DNA from: Hufsiella arboris
GTDB lineage: Bacteria; Bacteroidota; Bacteroidia; Sphingobacteriales; Sphingobacteriaceae
Length of the DNA stretch: 64,000 nucleotides
Reading direction: 5' to 3'
NCBI RefSeq assembly: GCF_009834875.1
Contig: NZ_WVHT01000002.1
Location: forward strand, 496,001-560,000
This document shows, piece by piece, positions 8,904 through 17,578 of this stretch (position 1 is its first letter; each line of letters opens with the position of its first letter). The notes under the pieces are model-generated. The model searched no databases, was not told the origin of the DNA, and worked only from the letters and a program-made list of their open reading frames with translations. The translations under genes were made by a program, and so were the position numbers.

Positions 8904-9971
8904 ATGAAAATAATTGCATTTTTAATTGCCGCTGCTTTAATTGGATTTAAAGGTTTCGCACAAGATTCCCCGGTTAAAATTTCAGGTTACCTGGAAACAT
9001 ATTATAGCTATGATTTCAACAAGCCATCCGACCACAACCGCCCTTCGTTCATTTATTCACACAATCGAGCAAACGAGGTGAATGTTAACCTGGCTTTCGT
9101 AAAAGGCGCTTACGATAATGGCTCCTTCAGAGCTAACCTGGCATTAATGGCCGGTACGTATTCAAATGCTAATCTTGCAGCCGAGCCCGGAGTTCTAAAA
9201 AATATCTATGAAGCTAACGCAGGAATCAAACTGGCTAAACATGCCAACCTTTGAGTCGATGCCGGAATTTTCGCCTCTCATATCGGGTTTGAAAGCGCTG
9301 TTTCAAAAGATTGTTGGGCATTAACACGAAATATTGCATCAGATAATACTCCGTATTACGAAACCGGGGCGAAATTGACTTACACAACCGATGATAATAA
9401 ATTCACCGTTGCAGGATTTTATTTGAACGGCTGGCAGCGAATAGCACGCCAGGACGGAAACAATAAACCTGCTGGCGGACTTCAGTTAACCTGGAAACCA
9501 GGTGATAAAGTCACTCTGAATTATAGTAATTATTTAGGTATAGAAGGTGCAGATTCTGTAGCCGTTAGAAGATTCTACCATAATTTTTATGCGATATTCC
9601 AGCTTACGAACCAGTTTGGGTTAACCGCGGGTTTCGATTATGGAATGCAGCAAAAAGTTAAAGGAAGCAATGAACACAACGAGGTTATATCACCGGTCAT
9701 TATTGCGCAATACAAATTTGCAAACAAATGGGCTATGGCCGGCCGTTTCGAATATTACAAAGATAAGAACGGAATATTCATAGCAACCGCGACCCCTAAT
9801 GGATTTAACACAAAAGGCTATTCATTAAACATCGACTATTCGCCGATTCCAAATGCATTGGTGAGGTTGGAAGGGAAAGTTTACGATAGCGAAGACGCCG
9901 TTTTTGTTCGAAATGAAAACCCTGTTAGAAACAATTCGGCACTAACAGGAAGTATCGCGGTTAGTTTTTAA
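8904..9971 (+). pseudogene. kdp-linked outer-membrane beta-barrel porin, interrupted by an in-frame TGA
   Basis: The frame from ATG 8904 to TAA 9971 encodes about 355 residues of a porin of the BBP2/OmpL-like kind that accompanies kdp in this group. A signal peptide (MKIIAFLIAAALIGFKGFAQ) is followed by SGYLETYYSYDFN and alternating barrel strands, ending in the phenylalanine (IAVSF) usual for outer-membrane proteins. At 9252-9254 a TGA stands inside the conserved context NL-stop-VDAGIFASHIGFESA, where relatives carry Trp (TGG), and the frame then continues intact. Either one G-to-A change inactivated the gene recently or it is a sequencing error. The 5' start was placed at 8904 and not 8844 because only 8904 begins a signal peptide. 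It would admit K+ or other ions across the outer membrane. Confidence 0.8.
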
Positions 9972-10014
9972 CAGTATAAAGCAGTGTACAAAAGAGGTAT
10001 ACGGCAACACTGTA

Positions 10015-11145
10015 ATGGAAGAAGAGAATAAAGATAATTCGGATAAAAATTTTCTCGACCTGGTAAAAAAATCCAGGCGGGGAAAGTTTAAGATTTATAT
10101 CGGTATGAGCGCCGGTGTCGGGAAGACTTATCGTATGCTCCAGGAAGCGCATGCTCTCAGGAAAAACCGGATCGATATTCAAATAGGATATATTGAAACT
10201 CACAACCGTGCTGAAACGCATTCTTTACTCGGCGGGATTCCAATCATTCCAAGGCGTAAAATTTTTTACAAGGGTAAGGAGCTGGAGGAGATGGATCTGA
10301 GGACCATTTTGAACATTCATCCCGAAGTGGTAATTGTTGATGAACTGGCTCACACGAATGTAGAAGGTAGTAAAAACGGCAAGCGCTGGCAGGATGTAAT
10401 TGATATCCTCGAATCGGGCATAAGCGTTATCTCCGCGGTCAACATTCAGCACCTGGAAAGCATGAATGAAGAGATTGAGGAAATTACAGGCATCCCAATC
10501 ACCGAGCGTATTCCTGACAAGATTTTGGAGATGGCCGACGAAATCGTGAACATCGATTTAACCGCCGACGAATTGATTGAAAGGCTTAAAGACGGGAAAA
10601 TTTACGATTCCACAAAAATTCAACGGGCGCTTGGAAATTTTTTTCAATCGGATAAGATCCTTCAACTGCGTGAGCTGGCGCTGAAAGAAGTGGCGCACCA
10701 CCTCGAACGGAAAATTGATATCGAAATACCGAAGCAGGTGAAATTGCGGCCGGAGCGCTTCCTGGCCTGTATTTCATCAAACTCGGAAACATCTAAGGTA
10801 GTTATACGAAAAACGGCCCGGCTGGCATCGTATTACCGCTCGCCCTGGATCGTGTTGTACGTGCAAAGCAGCAGCGAAGCGATGGATCGGATCAAGCTAG
10901 ATAAGCAGCGCCATTTAATCAACAACTTCAAGCTGGCAACCGAACTTGGCGCTGAACTGGTTAAAATTAAAAGCGACCAGATTACTCAAACGATTATGAA
11001 AATCGCTGAAGAAAAAGAAATCACCACTATTTGTATCGGCAAACCGCACCTAAACCTTTTTCAGGTTATTTTGCGGACGGCGATTTTTAGTCAGTTATTG
11101 CGGAAGATTTCTCAGACTGAGATTGATCTGGTTATTTTGTCGTGA
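10015..11145 (+). CDS. kdpD: Stand-alone KdpD sensor protein (KdpD and Usp domains, no kinase core)
   Basis: A 376-residue cytosolic protein matching only the N-terminal half of E. coli KdpD. The KdpD domain has Walker A GMSAGVGKT (residues 30-38), GYIETHNRAET (58-67) and Walker B VIVDELAHTN (106-115); a universal-stress-type domain follows from about residue 240. The four membrane helices and kinase core of full KdpD are missing and the frame ends cleanly, so this is a split sensor and not a truncation. A kinase gene follows 240 bases later. KdpD monitors K+ status for control of kdp; the Usp domain of KdpD proteins is a nucleotide-binding module, which in some bacteria binds c-di-AMP. Confidence 0.93.
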   Translation: MEEENKDNSDKNFLDLVKKSRRGKFKIYIGMSAGVGKTYRMLQEAHALRKNRIDIQIGYIETHNRAETHSLLGGIPIIPRRKIFYKGKELEEMDLRTILNIHPEVVIVDELAHTNVEGSKNGKRWQDVIDILESGISVISAVNIQHLESMNEEIEEITGIPITERIPDKILEMADEIVNIDLTADELIERLKDGKIYDSTKIQRALGNFFQSDKILQLRELALKEVAHHLERKIDIEIPKQVKLRPERFLACISSNSETSKVVIRKTARLASYYRSPWIVLYVQSSSEAMDRIKLDKQRHLINNFKLATELGAELVKIKSDQITQTIMKIAEEKEITTICIGKPHLNLFQVILRTAIFSQLLRKISQTEIDLVILS

Positions 11146-11150
11146 GTGAC

Positions 11151-11252
11151 TGTCATCCTGAGGCACGAAGGATCTGAAAGCGAGAGAGTTGGAAAGAAGT
11201 TTATCAGGCGTAGTGCTACTTTTAAACAGATTCTTCCTTCGTCAGAATGACA
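11151..11252. repeat. 102-bp MITE/REP-like element, copy 1
   Basis: Starts TGTCATCCTGAGGCACGAAG and ends TTCGTCAGAATGACA; the ends are imperfect inverted repeats of about 25 bases, so the element can fold into a long hairpin. Copy 2 lies 113 bases further on in the same orientation. It has no coding capacity. Such non-autonomous repeats are common in this bacterial group; here they sit between the KdpD-like gene and the downstream kinase gene. Confidence 0.85.
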
Positions 11253-11263
11253 AAACTGGACAG

Positions 11264-11365
11264 TGTCATCCTGAGGTACGAAGGATCTGAATATGACTGA
11301 GATCGGAGAGAAGTTATCAGGTACAGTATCACTATTAAACAGATTCTTCCTTCGTCAGAATGACA
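11264..11365. repeat. 102-bp MITE/REP-like element, copy 2
   Basis: Same length and orientation as the copy at 11151-11252. The outer 25-30 bases on each side are nearly identical between copies while the centre has diverged, as expected if the terminal inverted repeats are the functional part. It ends 20 bases before the start codon of the histidine kinase, so the hairpin could influence expression of that gene. Confidence 0.85.
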
Positions 11366-11385
11366 AACATTAAAATAAAAACAAA

Positions 11386-13143
11386 ATGAAAATAAAAACC
11401 AAACTCCGCCTCGGATTTGGATTTCTGTTCGTGGTGGTTGTATTTTTTGGATTGCTTTGTGGATTTTACATCTACAGGATCTCGAACGACTCGAAAGTTA
11501 TATTGAAAGATAATTACGAAACACTCGGATTTACCCGGGAAATGAGGGCAGTGCTTGACGATCAAACATTGCCTTTAAGTCGTGGCGCCGCAGAACGTTT
11601 CAATGAAAACTTAACGAAAGAAGAAGGCAATATTACCGAGCGCGGCGAAGGTACACTCGTGGCAGAATTACGATCGAATTTCGGAAAACTAACCGCCGGT
11701 AATTCATCGCGTGAAGCTATGGAACAGGCGGAAAAAGATGCCCGCTTTGATCTCCGGCGAGTCGACGAGCTGAACATGAACGCCATCGTCAGGAAAAATG
11801 AACAAGCGCAAAGCTCGGTCAAAAAAGCAACTATTTATCTCGCTTTCGCGGGAACGATGACTTTCCTTGTGCTCTTTAGCTTCATCGTAAATTTTCCCGG
11901 TTTTATCGCTAATCCACTAAATGAACTTCGCGAAGGCATCCGCGAAATCGGGTTGCAGAATTATAAACGGCGGTTAAATTTCAGCACAAATGATGAATTC
12001 GCCGAGCTTGCCGGAGCTTTTAACCAAATGGCCGTAAAGCTCGACGATTGGGAGAACAGCAACCTGGCCAAGATCATGTCGGAAAAGATGCGGATCGAAG
12101 CAATTATTGAACAGATGCAAGATGCCATCATTGGGCTGGATGAGAAAGGACAGGTTCTTTTCATAAATCCTCAGGCACAAAAATTATTCAATATGCAGCA
12201 ATCCGCCGTTCTGAAAAAGAACGCCGGAGCTTTAGCTGAAAAAAACGATCTGCTAAGGACCGTTCTCGCCGATGGAGAACAAAAACAATTAAAAATTTTT
12301 GCTGATGACCGTGAATCTTATTTTCAGATGGAAAAGCGGCAGATTTTTGTTCCCAACTTTCAAAACCAGGATAATGAGTCGGTGCTTACCACGGAGCAAT
12401 CGGCGGGAACGGTTTACGTATTACGTAACATAACAGCTTTTCGCGAATTAGATCAGGCGAAAACTAATTTTATTGCGACTATTTCGCATGAGCTAAAAAC
12501 TCCGATCGCATCGATATTAATGAGCATCAATTTATTGAAGGACAAACGAGTGGGTGAACTGAATACGGAGCAGGAAAAACTGGTTGTAAGCATGAAAGAC
12601 GACAATGAGCGTCTGCTAAAAATCACCGCGGAGCTTTTGCAGATGGCACAGTTGGAAACCGGCAATATTCTACTCAATATCCAGGCGGTAAATCCGGTCG
12701 ACATTGTAAACTATGCGATTGATTCAATCAAGTTCCAGGCTGAGCAAAGGCAGATAGCCGTCGAAAAACATTTTGAAGAGAAATTGCCTGCGGTTTTCGC
12801 TGATACGGAAAAGACCGCCTGGGTTATTGTTAACTTTTTATCTAACGCCTTGCGTTATAGTGCCGACCGTTCCAAGATCATACTCAGTGTTAAGCGGATT
12901 GGCAACTACGTCGATTTTTCGGTCAGGGATTTTGGAAAAGGTGTAGAAGAACAGTACCAAAAGCGATTGTTCGACCGGTATTTCCAGGTTCCCACCGATG
13001 GGAAAAATAAATCCGGCAACGGATTAGGCCTGGCTATTTCAAAAGATTTTATTGAAGCGCAGCAAGGGGATATATACCTGGAAAGTGAGATGGGAGCGGG
13101 CAGCAAGTTTGGGTTCAGGCTCCCGGTTTCTAAAACTGCTTAA
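11386..13143 (+). CDS. HAMP/PAS sensor histidine kinase next to KdpD
   Basis: A 585-residue membrane kinase. Two membrane helices (about residues 9-30 and 148-172) flank a ca. 115-residue periplasmic region; HAMP (173-225), a PAS-like segment (235-350), HisKA with H368 in ATISHELKTP, and a HATPase domain (N box NFLSNALRYS, G boxes DFGKG and GNGLGLAI) follow. It directly follows the split KdpD gene and plausibly supplies the missing kinase activity for K+ sensing; relatives occupy the same place in other Sphingobacteriaceae kdp loci. No cognate regulator lies beside it, so the sigma-54 regulator at the left edge is the best local candidate (inference). Confidence 0.92.
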   Translation: MKIKTKLRLGFGFLFVVVVFFGLLCGFYIYRISNDSKVILKDNYETLGFTREMRAVLDDQTLPLSRGAAERFNENLTKEEGNITERGEGTLVAELRSNFGKLTAGNSSREAMEQAEKDARFDLRRVDELNMNAIVRKNEQAQSSVKKATIYLAFAGTMTFLVLFSFIVNFPGFIANPLNELREGIREIGLQNYKRRLNFSTNDEFAELAGAFNQMAVKLDDWENSNLAKIMSEKMRIEAIIEQMQDAIIGLDEKGQVLFINPQAQKLFNMQQSAVLKKNAGALAEKNDLLRTVLADGEQKQLKIFADDRESYFQMEKRQIFVPNFQNQDNESVLTTEQSAGTVYVLRNITAFRELDQAKTNFIATISHELKTPIASILMSINLLKDKRVGELNTEQEKLVVSMKDDNERLLKITAELLQMAQLETGNILLNIQAVNPVDIVNYAIDSIKFQAEQRQIAVEKHFEEKLPAVFADTEKTAWVIVNFLSNALRYSADRSKIILSVKRIGNYVDFSVRDFGKGVEEQYQKRLFDRYFQVPTDGKNKSGNGLGLAISKDFIEAQQGDIYLESEMGAGSKFGFRLPVSKTA

Positions 13144-13169
13144 AACCGGCGTACGGATGATTTGTTAGC

Positions 13170-14051
13170 ATGGTAAATCTACCTATGAAATCAAACGAAG
13201 AAAAACCCGTTAATCCGAAACAAGAACAAAGCAAGCAGCCGGGACTGGAGTCTGACATGACGCCTCGCCCGGCTTACGAAGGCGAAAAACAGGATGTATT
13301 TTCAAAGCTGGCTGGCAAAGTCGCGATCATTACTGGCGGCGACAGTGGAATAGGCCGCGCAGTAGCAGTTGCATTTGCCAGGGAAGGAGCTGATGTCGTT
13401 ATATCTTACTTAGATGAGGAAGAAGATGCGAAGGAAACACGCTGGCAGGTGGAAAGGCTGGAGCAAAAATGCCACCTGATACCTGGAGATATAAGTAATG
13501 AAGAACATTGCAAAAAGATCATCGATGAGGCTGTTTCCGTTTTTGGCAAAATTGATATCGTAGTAAACAACGCCGCTGTGCAGTTTCCACAAGACGAATT
13601 CACTGCCATCACTGCCGAACAGCTTCATAAAACCTTCGAAACAAATATTTACCCGCATTTTTACTTAACAAAGGCTGCTCTCCCGCATCTGGGTAAAGGA
13701 AGTGCGATCATTTGCACAACGTCGGTTACAGCTTACCGGGGAAGCGAGCACTTGATCGACTATGCTTCGACCAAAGGTGCCATCGTGGCATTTGTTCGGT
13801 CGCTCGCCGGTAATCTCGCACCAAAGGGCATTCGGGTTAACGGTGTTGCACCCGGCCCGATCTGGACACCCTTAATTCCGGCAACGTTTACGGAAGACCA
13901 GGTTGCGAAATTTGGAAGTGACGTACCGATGCAACGGCCCGGACAACCCGAGGAGGTGGCACCATCTTACGTTTTCCTTGCTTCGGACGATTCAAGTTAT
14001 ATGACCGGACAAATCTTGCATCCGAACGGGGGCGAGGTTATAAATGGATAA
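13170..14051 (+). CDS. SDR family oxidoreductase (YghA/YhdF-like)
   Basis: A 293-residue short-chain dehydrogenase with an N-terminal extension of about 45 polar residues rich in Lys, Glu and Pro, then a Rossmann fold. The cofactor motif TGGDSGIG is at 55-62, NNAA follows at about 133, and the catalytic triad is seen in TTSVTAY and YASTK, with APGPIWTPL after it. The extension and the PNGGEVING ending are typical of the glucose-1-dehydrogenase-like YghA/YhdF group, often stress-induced. Substrate unknown. A second in-frame ATG at 13185 could be the true start. The 3' flank carries a 21-bp tandem array. Confidence 0.93.
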   Translation: MVNLPMKSNEEKPVNPKQEQSKQPGLESDMTPRPAYEGEKQDVFSKLAGKVAIITGGDSGIGRAVAVAFAREGADVVISYLDEEEDAKETRWQVERLEQKCHLIPGDISNEEHCKKIIDEAVSVFGKIDIVVNNAAVQFPQDEFTAITAEQLHKTFETNIYPHFYLTKAALPHLGKGSAIICTTSVTAYRGSEHLIDYASTKGAIVAFVRSLAGNLAPKGIRVNGVAPGPIWTPLIPATFTEDQVAKFGSDVPMQRPGQPEEVAPSYVFLASDDSSYMTGQILHPNGGEVING

Positions 14052-14063
14052 GCAGTAGTATTC

Positions 14064-14161
14064 CCATCGACCCGAATGGTGTTTCCATTGATCGAAACGG
14101 TGTTTCATTGATCAAAACAGTGTTTTCATTGATCAGAACTGTGTTTCCATTGATCAGATCG
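14064..14161. repeat. 21-bp tandem repeat array, about 4.7 units
   Basis: Five consecutive units begin at 14064, 14085, 14106, 14127 and 14147, with consensus CCATTGATCnnAACnGTGTTT. Later units contain the palindrome TGATCA. Unit length stays at 20-21 bases with few substitutions. It is non-coding and lies between the SDR gene and the start of the GreA-like gene at 14198. Repeats without spacers rule out CRISPR. Confidence 0.88.
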
Positions 14162-14197
14162 CTTGCCTAAATCAATCTTAATATTTTACTTCGCTAA

Positions 14198-14650
14198 ATG
14201 ACTGAGTTAAAACAAAAGTTATACGATCACTGCCGGGAGTATCTCAGGCGAAATATTGAAACCTTAGAGCAAGCGATTACCGATGCACAGGAATCTTCGC
14301 AGAATGAAACGAAAAGCAGCGCCGGTGATAAATACGAAACCGGGCGCGCGATGGCACAGCAGGAAATAGACCGCAATAAACAGCAATTAGCTGAAGCGCT
14401 GAAGCAAAAGAATCAGCTTGAACGGATTAATCCACAAACCAAAACAGCTATTATTTCTGATGGAAGTCTCATCATCACGGATAGCGGCGGCTTTTATGTT
14501 TCAATAAGTGCGGGACAAGTAAACATCGACGATAAGATCTTCTTCCTGATCTCGCCCGCTTCGCCAATAGCACAACGGTTTAAGGGGTTAAAAGCAAATG
14601 ATTCGCTTCAATTCAACGGAAAAACTTACGTAATTAAAACGGTAAGCTAA
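14198..14650 (+). CDS. GreA/GreB-like coiled-coil protein
   Basis: A 150-residue protein with a long N-terminal helical hairpin (residues 1-75, including SSAGDKYETGRAMAQQEI) and a compact C-terminal beta domain ending in GKTYVIKTVS. This layout resembles the transcript-cleavage factors GreA/GreB; short Bacteroidota relatives are often labelled 3-oxoacyl-ACP synthase in error. The acidic tip of true Gre factors is not obvious, so cleavage activity is uncertain. It may bind the RNA polymerase secondary channel. It stands alone on the + strand, with no likely operon partner. Confidence 0.7.
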   Translation: MTELKQKLYDHCREYLRRNIETLEQAITDAQESSQNETKSSAGDKYETGRAMAQQEIDRNKQQLAEALKQKNQLERINPQTKTAIISDGSLIITDSGGFYVSISAGQVNIDDKIFFLISPASPIAQRFKGLKANDSLQFNGKTYVIKTVS

Positions 14651-14759
14651 GCGATGTTTTATGAAATTTCTCACAATTTCACATTCATTCACAATTTGAC
14701 GGCAGGCCACGATTTCCGCCTCAATATTTCCCAATTTTGAGTAATTAACCGTAAAAGCC

Positions 14760-15836
14760 ATGAAATCAAATGCCTGTAAATGGATGCTGTTCAGCGTTTT
14801 GATTATTGCTGCTGCATGTAAAAAAAGTGAGATTGATAACTCTGGTTTAATTTCAGCAAACGGCCAGGCTGAAATGTCAACGTCAGCCCAGGGTGTTGTT
14901 CTGCCATTAACTGTTAAAACGATAGCCGGTAATGCCCATGATTCTGGTTACCAGGACGGTCCCGGACCGCTGGCACGATTTGATTATCCTGAAGGAATTG
15001 ACGTGTTGAATGATGGGACAATTTATATAACAGATAGGTATGATGATAAGATCCGGAAAATAAGTCCGGACAATGTTGTTTCCACCATACCGGTTCCGTT
15101 AAGCTCAGATGGGCAGTCGTTGAACGGACCGGTTAAAGTTCGTGTACAAAAAAACGGAACGATCAACATTTTAACTTACGATGCCGATTTCGTCGTACAA
15201 CACAAGGTTTGGATACTAAAACCTAACGGACAAGTAATTACACCGGATTATAAAAGCGGACCGGTGCCGGTAGGCCATCAATCTTACATTTATAATGATC
15301 TTCAAAAAGATCCGTACAGTGACGATTTGTTTATTGGCGGCTTATATCGGGGCCCGAATAATTCCTATGGTGTGATTGAAAAATTTGAAGTTAAGGATGG
15401 CAAGATCGGAACTAACGCCTATTTGCCGCCTCTTGATTCGCTCAACGGAAGCAGCAGAAACAATCCCGAGATAACCAGTTTCTTTTGCGGTTATAATAAG
15501 GTAAAGTACATTGTTGTTAATGGGAATTCCATTTACAAATCAACTTCTTCAGGAGTTTTTACCCAGATTTACAGGAATATGAAGTTCACCAGGATAACCA
15601 GTATTGTTGCCAATAGAGACAGCCGATCCATTTATATTGCTGATAACGGTACCATTAAAACGATTGCTAATAACAAACTGCAATATCTTGCCGGGCCTCA
15701 TTATCCGCACGACCGCCATAACGGAGTAGGATCAAGCGCTGACGTATATGCCGTTCAAATAGGGCTGTCGAAAGATGAAAGCACAATTTATTTTACCGAT
15801 CTGCATACCGTAAGAAAGATAATACTAAGGCCCTGA
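14760..15836 (+). CDS. Lipoprotein with NHL-type beta-propeller
   Basis: A 358-residue exported lipoprotein. The signal peptide ends in a lipobox (IIAAACKKSE, C20). The mature part has repeated propeller blades, clearest at GPLARFDYPEGIDVLNDGTIYITDRYDDKIRKIS (given here in part only) and at the C-terminal IGLSKDESTIYFTDLHTVRKI, as in NHL/SMP-30-like proteins. These scaffolds bind ligands or polymers at the cell surface; no active site is recognisable. It is transcribed alone, with the convergent YihY gene following 31 bases later. Confidence 0.82.
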   Translation: MKSNACKWMLFSVLIIAAACKKSEIDNSGLISANGQAEMSTSAQGVVLPLTVKTIAGNAHDSGYQDGPGPLARFDYPEGIDVLNDGTIYITDRYDDKIRKISPDNVVSTIPVPLSSDGQSLNGPVKVRVQKNGTINILTYDADFVVQHKVWILKPNGQVITPDYKSGPVPVGHQSYIYNDLQKDPYSDDLFIGGLYRGPNNSYGVIEKFEVKDGKIGTNAYLPPLDSLNGSSRNNPEITSFFCGYNKVKYIVVNGNSIYKSTSSGVFTQIYRNMKFTRITSIVANRDSRSIYIADNGTIKTIANNKLQYLAGPHYPHDRHNGVGSSADVYAVQIGLSKDESTIYFTDLHTVRKIILRP

Positions 15837-15867
15837 TGTTTCAACTTTTGGAAGCCTGGGCTATAGC

Positions 15868-16797
15868 TTATTTCACTTCCCGCATCTGGTAATTATATGC
15901 TCCCCTGGCTAAATGCATTGGGCTTTTTTTATAGTCGCCCAATACTTTGGTGAAGCAGGCTCCGTAGTAAAATATCAATGAGGAATAAAATACAAAAAGG
16001 CTGATAATTATAATTGATCCGGCTGATCCGTAAACGCTGCTGATGTTGCTCATCGTTAACAATGCTCTCACCAGGTATTTGCCGAAGGTGAAAAGTATCG
16101 CAGTTAAAAATCCTCCAGAAAGGGCAATCCGAAACTCCGGCCTGCCAATGCTCAAAAATTTAAATAAAGCCGTAAACCAGATAGTGACGGTTAAAAGGAA
16201 AAAAATTTCATTGAAGGTTCCATTAAGCAGCTTACCTGCGGTGGATGATAGTTCTGTAACATATTGGCCAAACAACGCCCGTACGCCCTCTGTGAGCAGG
16301 CCAATAAAGAAAAGCACACCGGCGAGCAAAATTATAATAATAGATTTTAACCGGATTTTTATTGTATCAAAGAACCGTACCTTCTCCTTCATCCCGATTT
16401 TAAAAATTTGATCCAAAGAACTTTTGATTACGTTGAACAGCGTTGATGCCACGAACAGGAAAAAAAGGAAGCTTATTAACGTCAGAAACCAGTTTTGATT
16501 GATGGCACGAAGGTTCCGGATAGTTTCGCGAACTTGTTGTGCGCTCGAAGGATCAAGCAGCGACGTAAGTTTTTCAAAGAGGCCTGATACAACTTTTCGG
16601 CGGTCGGTGAAAATACCAAACAAGCGTATAAAAAGCAGTAAGATAGGAGGAAGAGCGAAATTTGCAAAGAACGCCGTAGCGCCAGCCATGCGGAGAGGAT
16701 CGTTTAACTGTAATTCCTTTAAAGCCAGGAACATTAAGCGTCCGAGCACCGGAATGCCTTTTATTAATTTAACGGCCTTACTCTCCTGATTTTCCAT
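15868..16797 (-). CDS. YihY/BrkB family inner-membrane protein
   Basis: A 309-residue protein of the YihY/virulence factor BrkB family with about six membrane helices. Family features include the amphipathic start with LNDPLRMAGATAFFANFALPP, the ASTLFNVIKSSLDQIF helix and the final SSVYGSAGSIIIISLFVFYSSLIFYYGACF region. The family was once called ribonuclease BN in error; its function is unknown, with envelope export or lipid handling suggested. It lies 43 bases downstream of the VirJ-like gene on the same strand and may be the third gene of the mprF operon, consistent with a membrane-lipid theme. Confidence 0.9.
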   Translation of the reverse strand: MENQESKAVKLIKGIPVLGRLMFLALKELQLNDPLRMAGATAFFANFALPPILLLFIRLFGIFTDRRKVVSGLFEKLTSLLDPSSAQQVRETIRNLRAINQNWFLTLISFLFFLFVASTLFNVIKSSLDQIFKIGMKEKVRFFDTIKIRLKSIIIILLAGVLFFIGLLTEGVRALFGQYVTELSSTAGKLLNGTFNEIFFLLTVTIWFTALFKFLSIGRPEFRIALSGGFLTAILFTFGKYLVRALLTMSNISSVYGSAGSIIIISLFVFYSSLIFYYGACFTKVLGDYKKSPMHLARGAYNYQMREVK

Positions 16798-16840
16798 TCG
16801 CTGTAAGAAGCTGCCAACTTACGCATTTTTGGTTCAACTA

Positions 16841-17578
16841 TCAGAAGCTATTAAGTGCTTTTTCGTAAATCAGTTGGTTGGCATTCAAGTAATGATGACC
16901 GCCATCGACCATGATCGGCGCCGCATTTAAAAACTCGTGCGGAATGGATTTTTCTTCCTTTCCGTAAAAAACGATTGGCTTTATCGGCTGTACTTTCTTG
17001 AATTCCTGGTAGATGTTATATGTTCGCTTGTCTGCATCGATACCAATCAGGTCGGTAAGGTGTACGCTGAAGTCCGTGCTTGAAGATGGAGATAACATCA
17101 GTAACGAGCAGACATTTTTGCGTAATTGTCCTGGCAGCTGATTGTAAACAAATGGCATAACGTCTGCACCGAAGGAAAATCCGATCAGTATTATTTGTTT
17201 CTTTCGCCAGGTTTTCTGGTAACTTGTCAAAAGGCTGGCAGCATCCTTTGCTAACCGATCTGGAGTCTTTTTATGCCAAAAATACTTCAATGAATTAAGA
17301 GCAACCGCAGGGATTCCCCGGGCGGTGAATGTATCGCACAGATCCTGATCAAACTGTTTCCATCCGCCATCACCGGAAATGAAAAATAACATCGTATCAC
17401 CGCTGCTTCCGTTTGACGGCATTATTTCAAGCGGCAATTTCAAGTCTGGCTTAGGAACAGTGTGATCGGTGTTTAGCCGGCTTGCTTTCGATGGAGTTTT
17501 ACAGGCGATAAAGCTGGTGGCGAAAGCACTTATAACGATTAATAGTATCAGTATCCGCATTATCGATTCGTTTGTCAT
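16841..17578 (-). CDS. VirJ/AcvB-type serine hydrolase lipoprotein
   Basis: A 245-residue alpha/beta hydrolase of the bacterial virulence protein VirJ (AcvB C-domain) family. The signal sequence ends in a lipobox (TSFIACKT), so it is probably anchored in the envelope. The nucleophile elbow IGFSFGAD and the upstream FFISGDGGWKQFDQ motif are typical. In Agrobacterium, AcvB hydrolyses lysyl-phosphatidylglycerol and is encoded with the synthase LpiA/MprF. Here the gene starts inside the mprF stop (ATGA overlap at 17575-17578), so the same synthesis/turnover pairing is very likely. A second ATG six codons in (MRILILL) is an alternative start. Confidence 0.88.
   Translation of the reverse strand: MTNESIMRILILLIVISAFATSFIACKTPSKASRLNTDHTVPKPDLKLPLEIMPSNGSSGDTMLFFISGDGGWKQFDQDLCDTFTARGIPAVALNSLKYFWHKKTPDRLAKDAASLLTSYQKTWRKKQIILIGFSFGADVMPFVYNQLPGQLRKNVCSLLMLSPSSSTDFSVHLTDLIGIDADKRTYNIYQEFKKVQPIKPIVFYGKEEKSIPHEFLNAAPIMVDGGHHYLNANQLIYEKALNSF

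Noticed and set aside
9252-9254. TGA in the porin as selenocysteine
   Set aside because: The aligned residue in the family is Trp, no selenocysteine-type hairpin is apparent after it, and porins do not use selenocysteine.
10015-11145. Truncated KdpD pseudogene
   Set aside because: The frame ends cleanly after a full Usp domain and a separate kinase follows, so this is a split arrangement and not decay.
14064-14161. CRISPR array
   Set aside because: The repeats are head-to-tail with no unique spacers and no cas genes nearby.
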